A stretch of 5,000 bases of DNA, from assembly GCA_030040235.1 (NCBI GenBank), contig JASHUC010000212.1:1-5000 (forward strand), in the 5' to 3' direction. The DNA comes from Gammaproteobacteria bacterium. Its GTDB lineage: Bacteria; Pseudomonadota; Gammaproteobacteria; Steroidobacterales; Steroidobacteraceae. Positions 1-4,583 of this stretch are shown here, in pieces. Each line of letters opens with the position of its first letter. Within the stretch, counting starts at the first letter, position 1. The translations under genes and the position numbers were made by a program. A model generated the notes under the pieces. That model had not been told where the DNA came from and did not search any database. It saw only the letters and a list, made by a program, of their open reading frames with translations.

Positions 1-668
1 CATGCCGCGACGTCTGTGCGTGGCGCCAATCGATTGCCGGTGCCTCGGGACTGCGGCTCGCGGTGAACATCTCCGCCCGGCACCTGCAGCACGGTGACCT
101 CGTTCAGGATGTGCTGCAGGCGCTCGAGGGCTCCGGATTCGAGCCCGGAAATCTCGTCGTCGAGCTGACCGAAAGCACCATGATGTACAACACCGAAGCA
201 AACCTCGAGCGCTTCCAGCAACTGAAGGCGCTCGGCGTGAAGCTCGCGATCGACGATTTCGGCATCGGGTACTCCTCGCTGTCCTATCTGCATCGTTTCC
301 CGATCGATATCCTCAAAATCGATCGCTCCTTCGTGAGCCGCCTCACGAGCTGCGATAGCGGCCCGGAGCTGGCGCGCGCGGTCATCACGCTCGGTGAGAC
401 CCTCGGGCTCGAGACGGTGGCCGAGGGTATCGAATTCGAGCCGCAGGTCGCTGCGCTACTGACGCTCGGTTGTGTGGCCGGACAGGGCTATCTCTTCGCG
501 CGGTCCTGCTCTCTCGAGCAGCTGTCGGGGAGTCCGTTCGTGGCCCAGCGCAACGCAATCCTTGCGCGCTCCGGTGAAACCGCGGAGGCGGCGCGCATTG
601 AGCGGGTTCCACGGACTGTGGAAAGCGCTACAGCATCTCCTTCCACAGCCGCCAGAACCAGGCTTTGA
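1..668 (+). CDS. EAL domain c-di-GMP phosphodiesterase, C-terminal part (5' truncated)
   Basis: The reading frame is open from the window edge (first full codon at 3), so the GTG at 63 is an internal valine and not the start. About 221 residues are visible. They match the EAL domain that hydrolyses cyclic di-GMP to pGpG. Numbering from the codon at 3, the metal and catalytic residues in view are present with the family's usual spacing: N22 (VNISARHL), E54 (ELTES), D84 and D85 (DDFGIGYSSL), K105 (ILKIDRSF), E141 (VAEGIE) and Q161 (GQGYLF). The EAL glutamate itself and any GGDEF, PAS or sensor domain lie upstream of the window. The retained residues argue for an active phosphodiesterase, provided the EAL motif is intact. 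The tail after about residue 175 matches nothing I recognise, and G/C at third positions falls to 10 of 22 in the last codons, so the natural C-terminus may have been altered. It converges on the GIDE gene with a 59-nt gap. Confidence 0.93.
   Translation, partial: CRDVCAWRQSIAGASGLRLAVNISARHLQHGDLVQDVLQALEGSGFEPGNLVVELTESTMMYNTEANLERFQQLKALGVKLAIDDFGIGYSSLSYLHRFPIDILKIDRSFVSRLTSCDSGPELARAVITLGETLGLETVAEGIEFEPQVAALLTLGCVAGQGYLFARSCSLEQLSGSPFVAQRNAILARSGETAEAARIERVPRTVESATASPSTAARTRL
607..648. repeat. Competing inverted repeats TTCCAC / GTGGAA / TTCCAC
   Basis: TTCCAC (607-612) pairs with GTGGAA (618-623) across a 5-nt loop. The longer CTGTGGAA (616-623) also pairs perfectly with TTCCACAG (641-648) across 17 nt. 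The two hairpins share the central arm and so exclude each other. They lie in the last codons of the EAL gene and downstream of the lemA-GIDE transcript on the other strand. No T-run follows on either strand, so a classic intrinsic terminator is not supported. Chance occurrence is possible. Confidence 0.4.
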
Positions 669-741
669 AGCGCTCGAGCTCGCCTGCCAGACCTGGGCGT
701 TCGATGTGCTGCTGCGTTCCCGACGGACTAGGCGATCTGCG
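628..741 (-). other. Short coding-like segment without a start codon
   Basis: Between a TAA at 742-744 and a TAG at 628-630 the minus strand encodes 37 residues ending ELERFKAWFWRLWKEML, a tryptophan-rich, potentially amphipathic helix. Positions that are third bases of this frame are G or C in 30 of 38 codons over 604-715, while neither neighbouring gene's frame shows that bias here. There is no ATG, GTG or TTG early in the segment. It may be the C-terminal remnant of a lost gene, a small peptide using a rare start, or chance. It overlaps the end of the EAL gene and of the GIDE gene, in a different frame from the latter. Confidence 0.25.
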
Positions 742-1630
742 TTAGCGCCCAGGCGCAGACGAGCACACCGAGCAGCCCGAGCGCAAAATCGAGCGCGGCG
801 AAGCGCCGCTCCCGGCTCTCGAGCTGCGAGTCGCTGAGGGCGGCGATCAGGAACGGCTCGCCGTTGCGGGGCTCGGAGATGACGCTGACCCGCGCGACCT
901 CCGATGCGAGTGTCTTGGCCTGCACCTCGCGCAGCGCCGCCTGCCGCGCGGCTTCCCATTCGGCCGCATCGAGCTGGCCGTCGTGATCGGCGTCGAAGCG
1001 CTGCAGGAGCGAGCCCTGATCCTGCTTCCACTCGTGCAACTTGGCAGCGACGGCGGCGCTCACGTCGGTCCCCACTTCGGACTGTGAGCGCAGCTCGCCC
1101 ATGACGCAGAGCCGCGCCCCGAGGCCGAGCAGCCGCTCCGTATAGCGCCAGTCGCCACTGTGGAAGAGCCCGCCACGGACCGGCATGCCGACCGGTCGAG
1201 GCGTCGAGCCGTACCAGACGTCACGGCGGGTGGGAGTGATCTCGGCCTTGACCGGCCCGACCAGGCACTGCGCATCCTCATCGGCGAGCACGAAGGGCGC
1301 GACGCTCGTGGCGCTATCGACGGTACGCCAGTGGCTGCGGCCTCGCGAGTCGCGCTCCCGCTGCGCGATCTCGAAGCTCCACCACACGCACGGGCGCGAG
1401 GTGAGTGGCGCCGCGCAGGGTTGCGGGCCGCCGGGCAAAGCCTTGCCGTAGACTTTGACGTAGCCCTGCGCCGCAGATCGGATGCGCACCTCGGGCGTGT
1501 CGCCGATGAGCCGGTCGCGGCGCAGACGCACGAAGAAGCGGTAAAGCGCAAAGAGCGCCAGTACCAGGGCGCCGGCCGCGATCAGCGGATAAGGCGGCGG
1601 CTGGGGAGGAGTGCCGTGCATGGGGAGCAC
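728..1630 (-). CDS. GIDE-domain (MULAN-like) membrane protein with EF-hand
   Basis: This is a 300-residue protein with membrane segments near residues 14-34 and 279-298. Between them is a region resembling the bacterial relatives of eukaryotic MULAN/GIDE: GYVKVYGKA (56-64), PCVWWSFEI (80-88), VAPFVLADED (110-119) and WRYTERLLGLGARLCVMGEL (161-180). Databases often call these E3 ubiquitin ligase family proteins, but no RING finger or Cys/His zinc cluster is present, so ligase activity is not supported. Residues 213-224 form a textbook EF-hand loop with acidic residues at positions 1, 3, 5, 9 and 12 and glycine at 6, suggesting calcium binding. The GTG at 1630 is preferred over the ATG at 1621 because a GGAG (1639-1642) sits 8 nt before the GTG but 17 nt before the ATG. 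It follows lemA by 15 nt in an operon, a recurrent pairing. Its biochemical role is unknown; a membrane-envelope stress role is inference. Confidence 0.85.
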   Translation of the reverse strand: MLPMHGTPPQPPPYPLIAAGALVLALFALYRFFVRLRRDRLIGDTPEVRIRSAAQGYVKVYGKALPGGPQPCAAPLTSRPCVWWSFEIAQRERDSRGRSHWRTVDSATSVAPFVLADEDAQCLVGPVKAEITPTRRDVWYGSTPRPVGMPVRGGLFHSGDWRYTERLLGLGARLCVMGELRSQSEVGTDVSAAVAAKLHEWKQDQGSLLQRFDADHDGQLDAAEWEAARQAALREVQAKTLASEVARVSVISEPRNGEPFLIAALSDSQLESRERRFAALDFALGLLGVLVCAWALTQIA

Positions 1631-1638
1631 TCGATCGG

Positions 1639-1647
1639 CTCCGCCTC
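1639..1647 (-). promoter_or_regulatory. Ribosome binding site of the GIDE gene, overlapping the lemA stop
   Basis: On the minus strand this reads GAGGCGGAG. Its first two bases are the last two of the lemA TGA stop. GGAG ends 8 nt before the GTG at 1630, which decides that start. The overlap suggests translation of the second gene is coupled to termination on lemA. Confidence 0.65.
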
Positions 1648-2218
1648 AGCGGGAGAAGGCGGCCCTGAGGTCGACGTCGGCCTTGGCCTCGCTCTCGAAG
1701 TGCAGCAGCTGTGCCGGCGGAAAATTACCGAGACTCGCGAGGAGCACCCCGGGGAAGCTGACGATGCGCACGTTGTTGGTGTTGGCCGCCTCGTTGTAGA
1801 CCTCGCGCCGATCGGCGATCGCGGTCTCGAGCGCGCTGACGCGCTCCTGGAGCTGGTGGAACGGCTCGCTGGCCCGAAGCTGCGGGTAGTTCTCTGCGAC
1901 CGCGTACAGTCCGCCGAGGCCGCTCCGCAATTCCCGCTCCGCAGCACCCAGTGCGCTCACGCTGCCGGAGCTGCGGGCGGCGTCCACCCCCGCGCGGGCG
2001 CGCATCACCCGCTCGAGTGTGCCCGCTTCGTACTGCATGTATTGCTTGCAGACCTCAACGAGCTTCGGCAGCTCGTCGTGACGCTGCACCAGCAGTACGT
2101 CGATGTCGGACCACGCAAGCTTCACCGCGGCGCGCACGCGCACCAGGCTGTTGTACACGCCGATCAGATAGCCGAACGCGGCAACGACGAGGAAGACGGT
2201 GACGAGCAACGGGATCAC
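1646..2218 (-). CDS. lemA: LemA family protein
   Basis: The 190 residues match the LemA family along the whole length and the size is normal (about 185-200). An N-terminal membrane segment (residues 2-22) is followed by the signature YNSLVRVRAAVKLAWSDIDV (22-41), then QRHDELPKLVEVCKQY (45-60), AVAENYPQLRASEPF (105-119) and a C-terminal block containing YNEAANTNNVRI and FPPAQLLHFE. The family forms a long alpha-helical bundle anchored in the inner membrane, with the short N-terminus outside; its molecular function is not well defined. Translation begins at GTG, with GGGAG (2226-2230) placed 7 nt upstream. It is the first gene of a two-gene operon with the GIDE protein and is transcribed away from the DUF2726 gene. 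The name refers to the LemA protein family and not to the unrelated sensor kinase once called LemA in Pseudomonas. Confidence 0.95.
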   Translation of the reverse strand: MIPLLVTVFLVVAAFGYLIGVYNSLVRVRAAVKLAWSDIDVLLVQRHDELPKLVEVCKQYMQYEAGTLERVMRARAGVDAARSSGSVSALGAAERELRSGLGGLYAVAENYPQLRASEPFHQLQERVSALETAIADRREVYNEAANTNNVRIVSFPGVLLASLGNFPPAQLLHFESEAKADVDLRAAFSR

Positions 2219-2412
2219 GGGCGCACTCCCGGCCGATAGCGCACGGTACGGCGAAGCATACGCCCCGGGTACGAGCTCGGCTGCTTTCGGGCGGGAATTC
2301 GGAGACCTGGGTCACGCGCTTTTCGTGAAGATGCGGCAGAAATGCCGCTCGCCTGAGCCCGCGCCATGGCCCTAGAGTTTGTAAGTGCTGCCCGGGGTTT
2401 GAATCTGAATCC
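2219..2412. promoter_or_regulatory. Divergent intergenic region between lemA and the DUF2726 gene
   Basis: This 194-bp gap must hold the promoters of both divergent units, but I cannot assign a convincing -35/-10 pair to either. TATGCT on the minus strand (within 2255-2265) is a weak -10 candidate for lemA without a recognisable -35. A compact hairpin with a GAAA loop sits at 2333-2348. No gene was seen here. The DUF2726 start at 2413 lacks a good Shine-Dalgarno sequence; the nearest purine run is GGGG at 2394-2397, which is too far upstream. Confidence 0.5.
2333..2348. repeat. Hairpin GCGGCA-GAAA-TGCCGC
   Basis: A perfect 6-bp GC-rich stem is capped by GAAA, a GNRA tetraloop when read on the plus strand. 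It lies 65 bp upstream of the DUF2726 start. There is no following T-run, so it is not a typical terminator. It could be part of a 5' leader of the plus-strand transcript, or a protein-binding dyad. Confidence 0.45.
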
Positions 2413-2952
2413 ATGGTGACGCTCGCCACCCTGATCGCACTCGCCGGCGTGCTCGCCGCTCTGCTCGTCGGCGTGGCGCTCCTCGTCACCCGGCGGCGGC
2501 GGCCTTCGAGCTTGGATCTCAGCCGGCCCTGGCCGCTCGATCGCAAAAGCACTTTGCTGAGCGCACCCGAGCAGGCGCTCTACGAGCGACTGCTCAGCGC
2601 CACTCCGGAGCACCTCGTGCTCTCGCAGGTGCATCTGCGGCAGATGGTGTGCTTCAAGCGCGGCGCGCGGCAGCAGAGCATCGCCAACCGCATCAATCAG
2701 CTCTCGGTGGATTTCCTGATCGTCCGCCCCGACACGAGCATCGTCGCCGCCATCGAGCTCGACGATGCCACGCACCTCGCCGACCACCGGCGCTCCGCCG
2801 ATGCGCGCAAGGCACACGCCCTCGGCTCGGCGGGAATCCCGCTCCTGCGGTGGCACGTCCGGCAGTTGCCGACCGTGCAGACGATCCGCCTCGCCCTGGC
2901 GCAGGTACTTGCCGGAGCGCAGGGTACGCTCCGGCAAGCGAGCGACTCCTAG
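2413..2952 (+). CDS. Membrane-anchored DUF2726 protein (restriction-endonuclease-like fold)
   Basis: The 179 residues start with a hydrophobic membrane segment (about 4-26) followed by a basic RRRR, which predicts a cytoplasmic C-terminal domain. From residue 48 the protein matches DUF2726: LLSAPEQALYERLLSA (48-63), then SVDFLI (98-103), AAIELDDATH (112-121), a basic stretch with R126, R127, D130 and K133, and AGIPLLRW (140-147). The D100...E115-x-D117 pattern with later basic residues is that of the PD-(D/E)xK nuclease superfamily to which this family is related. Whether this protein cuts nucleic acid is unknown. ATG at 2413 is the most upstream start I find in frame, though its ribosome binding site is poor. 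It is divergent from lemA, and its stop codon overlaps the stop of the convergent pirin gene by two bases (shared CTAG, 2949-2952). Confidence 0.85.
   Translation: MVTLATLIALAGVLAALLVGVALLVTRRRRPSSLDLSRPWPLDRKSTLLSAPEQALYERLLSATPEHLVLSQVHLRQMVCFKRGARQQSIANRINQLSVDFLIVRPDTSIVAAIELDDATHLADHRRSADARKAHALGSAGIPLLRWHVRQLPTVQTIRLALAQVLAGAQGTLRQASDS
2908..2938. terminator. Perfect 12-bp hairpin, possible transcription end of azoR-pirin
   Basis: CTTGCCGGAGCG (2908-2919) and CGCTCCGGCAAG (2927-2938) are perfect reverse complements around a 7-nt loop. On the minus strand the hairpin begins 10 nt after the pirin stop, where an operon terminator would be expected. On the plus strand it lies inside the last codons of the DUF2726 gene, encoding LAGAQGTLRQ. 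Neither strand shows a T-run after the stem, so termination is inferred from position and stem strength only. It could instead stabilise 3' ends. Confidence 0.5.
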
Positions 2953-3866
2953 AATCTGCCGTTCTGTAGATCCTCGAACGCCCGCCGCAGCTCCTCCGGC
3001 GAGTTCATGACGAACGGCCCGTACTTCGCGACGGGCTCGCGCAGCGGCCGGCCCGCGACCAGGATCGCGCGGCTCGCGTTCGCCGCCGCGGCGCTCCCCC
3101 CTGCTCCCGGGGTGGAAGCGCCTTCGAGCTCCACTCGATCGCCCGCGCTCAATACCGCGAGCTCGTGCGCCCCGAGCCTCTGGTGCGAGCCCGCGGTCCG
3201 AACGCTGACAGCGCCTTCGAACACGTACAGAAAAGCCGCGTAGCTCGCCGGAAGGGTCTGCGAGAATCGTGCCCCGGGGGCGAGCTCGACATCGAGATAG
3301 AGCGGGTCGGTCGCCGGCTGCACGATCGGCCCGTGCACCTCGCCCACCTCACCCGCGATGACCTTGACGCGAACACCCGGCGCGGGCGTTGCGACCGGAA
3401 TCCGGTCCGGTCCGAACTCCTGGTATTTCGGCGCCGTCATCTTGTCCCGCGCCGGCAGATTGATCCACAGCTGAAAGCCGCGCATGCGGCCCTGCTGCTG
3501 CTCGGGCATCTCCGAGTGCACGATGCCACGCCCCGCGGTCATCCACTGGACGCTTCCCGGCACGAGCACCCCTTCGTGCCCATGATTGTCGCGATGGCGC
3601 ATGCGGCCGTCGAGCATGTAGGTGACGGTCTCGAACCCCCGGTGCGGATGCTCGGGAAATCCTGCGATGTAGTCATCGGGATTGTCCGTGCCGAACTCAT
3701 CGAGCATCAGGAAGGGGTCCAGATCGGGGAGCCGTGGCTGCCCGATCACCCGCGTGAGTCTCACGCCTGCACCATCGGAGGTGGCCATGCCGCGAACGAC
3801 CCGTTCCACCGCGCGCGCGTTACCGCCTGCGCCTTCGACCCGATCGGCTGCAACTTTGACGCTCAT
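2949..3866 (-). CDS. Pirin family protein (iron-binding bicupin)
   Basis: The 305 residues form the two cupin halves of pirin. The N-terminal cupin holds the four metal ligands, H73 and H75 (FPEHPHRGFETVTYML) and H117 and E119 (MTAGRGIVHSEMP), spaced as in characterised pirins. The middle block RGFQLWINLPARDKMTAPKY (129-148) and the C-terminal REPVAKYGPFVMN (276-288) are also family hallmarks. Bacterial pirins are cytosolic Fe(II) proteins, some with quercetin 2,3-dioxygenase activity and others acting as redox-linked protein partners; which applies here cannot be told. An Ala/Gly-rich stretch (250-264) is a lineage-specific insertion in the second cupin. ATG at 3866 is preceded by a perfect AGGAGG 5 nt upstream. 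It is the second gene of an operon with azoR, 9 nt apart, which fits a role in quinone, flavonoid or azo-compound stress. Its stop overlaps that of the convergent DUF2726 gene. Confidence 0.95.
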   Translation of the reverse strand: MSVKVAADRVEGAGGNARAVERVVRGMATSDGAGVRLTRVIGQPRLPDLDPFLMLDEFGTDNPDDYIAGFPEHPHRGFETVTYMLDGRMRHRDNHGHEGVLVPGSVQWMTAGRGIVHSEMPEQQQGRMRGFQLWINLPARDKMTAPKYQEFGPDRIPVATPAPGVRVKVIAGEVGEVHGPIVQPATDPLYLDVELAPGARFSQTLPASYAAFLYVFEGAVSVRTAGSHQRLGAHELAVLSAGDRVELEGASTPGAGGSAAAANASRAILVAGRPLREPVAKYGPFVMNSPEELRRAFEDLQNGRF

Positions 3867-3871
3867 GTGAA

Positions 3872-3877
3872 CCTCCT
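3872..3877 (-). promoter_or_regulatory. Perfect AGGAGG ribosome binding site of pirin, overlapping the azoR stop
   Basis: The minus strand reads TAGGAGG: the TAG at 3876-3878 ends azoR and its last two bases begin AGGAGG. A ribosome finishing azoR therefore stops on the pirin Shine-Dalgarno sequence, 5 nt from its ATG. This favours translational coupling and fixes the pirin start. Confidence 0.8.
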
Positions 3878-4469
3878 ATGCGGCGAGCGCCTCTGGCGCC
3901 GGAATGGCGGCGAGCGCCGCATCCAAGCCTTTCTGGCGACTCTGGGGTGAAATCGCAAGGCCTTCGGCACGAACGAACGTCACGTCGGTGATCCCGACGA
4001 ACGCGAACACGTGCTTGAGATAGGACTCGGCGTACTCACCGGCGGCGTCCTGCGGGTAGACCCCGCCGCGCGATATCGCAACGATGACGCGCTTGCCGCC
4101 CGCGAGCCCCTGCGCTCCGGAGGCGGTGTAGCGGAACGTCTTGCCGGCGATGAGGACGCGATCGATCCAGGCCTTGAGTTGCGTCGGCACGGTGAAGTTG
4201 TACATCGGAGCGCCGATCACGATCACGTCGGCGGCGAGAAACGCTGCGAGCCGCCCGGCATCGCGCTCGGTCTCGCCTGCATCGCTGTGGCCCAAGGATC
4301 CGGCCGAGAGATGCGGCACGGCTTCGGAGGCCAGATCGAGATGGGTGACCTCGAGACCGGGGAATGCGGCCCGCCAGCGCGAGACGATCTCCCGGGTCAC
4401 GGCGCGACTTACGGACTGCTCGCCCTGGATGCTCGAATCGATATGGAGCAGTTTGAGTGGCTTGGTCAT
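3876..4469 (-). CDS. azoR: FMN-dependent NADH-azoreductase
   Basis: At 197 residues this matches AzoR (formerly AcpD; about 200 residues), a homodimeric cytosolic flavodoxin-fold enzyme that uses NAD(P)H to reduce azo bonds and quinones by two electrons. Visible signatures are the FMN phosphate loop HIDSSIQGEQSVSR (9-22), the flavin ring loop GAPMYNFTVPTQLKAWIDRV (86-105) and AISRGGVY (131-138), all in expected order. Physiological substrates are probably quinones and related electrophiles, with azo dye cleavage a side activity. ATG at 4469 is preceded by GGGAG (4476-4480), 6 nt upstream. It is the promoter-proximal gene of azoR-pirin and is divergent from a LysR-type gene across 114 bp, the usual arrangement for a regulator and its target. 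Nothing looks truncated. Confidence 0.94.
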   Translation of the reverse strand: MTKPLKLLHIDSSIQGEQSVSRAVTREIVSRWRAAFPGLEVTHLDLASEAVPHLSAGSLGHSDAGETERDAGRLAAFLAADVIVIGAPMYNFTVPTQLKAWIDRVLIAGKTFRYTASGAQGLAGGKRVIVAISRGGVYPQDAAGEYAESYLKHVFAFVGITDVTFVRAEGLAISPQSRQKGLDAALAAIPAPEALAA

Positions 4470-4583
4470 GGACCTCTCCCAACGAGTTGAGTGCGAGGTC
4501 GAAACCTTAATTCATGCAACGATCCTTGATAATATGGCGCTTCTAGAACATATTGTTGCATATTTGGTATTAATTGACTTGCC
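4470..4583. promoter_or_regulatory. AT-rich divergent promoter/operator region between azoR and the LysR gene
   Basis: Bases 4501-4583 are only about 35% G+C (29 of 83 counted), in sharp contrast to the flanking genes. The heptamer ATGCAAC occurs at 4514-4520, inverted at 4555-4561, and again at 4584-4590 across the LysR start codon. AATATG (4531-4536) is inverted as CATATT at 4549-4554, which repeats directly at 4559-4564, one helical turn away. TTCTAGAA (4541-4548) is a perfect palindrome. GATAAT (4528-4533) on the plus strand and TATTAT (4529-4534) on the minus strand are overlapping -10 candidates, without convincing -35 boxes. This is the likely site of LysR binding and autoregulation; which repeat is the operator is inference. 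Confidence 0.7.

Noticed and set aside
63..65. GTG as the start of the EAL protein
   Set aside because: The frame is open upstream to the window edge, and the preceding residues (CRDVCAWRQ...) continue the EAL domain pattern, so this GTG encodes the valine of the VNIS motif.
472..837. 121-codon plus-strand open frame bridging the EAL and GIDE 3' ends
   Set aside because: The stretch from about 600 to 720 looks partly protein-like, but most of the frame is an Arg/Ala-rich shadow, its third-position bias is weaker than that of the minus-strand alternative, and no start signal supports it.
1178..1197. Palindromic CGGCATGCCG flanked by GACCGG/CCGGTC
   Set aside because: It lies inside well-conserved GIDE coding sequence, and short GC palindromes are frequent in such DNA; nothing suggests a site.
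1160..2239. 359-codon open frame on the plus strand across the GIDE and lemA genes
   Set aside because: It is antisense to two genes with clear family signatures. Its translation is low-complexity Arg/Ala/Gly-rich without recognisable motifs, as expected of a shadow frame in GC-rich DNA.
2215..2937. 240-codon minus-strand open frame opposite the DUF2726 gene and the intergenic region
   Set aside because: The plus strand carries a clear DUF2726 protein. The antisense translation has no family features and crosses the lemA promoter region.
3165..3950. 261-codon plus-strand open frame opposite pirin
   Set aside because: Pirin on the minus strand has all metal ligands and conserved ends; this is its antisense shadow.
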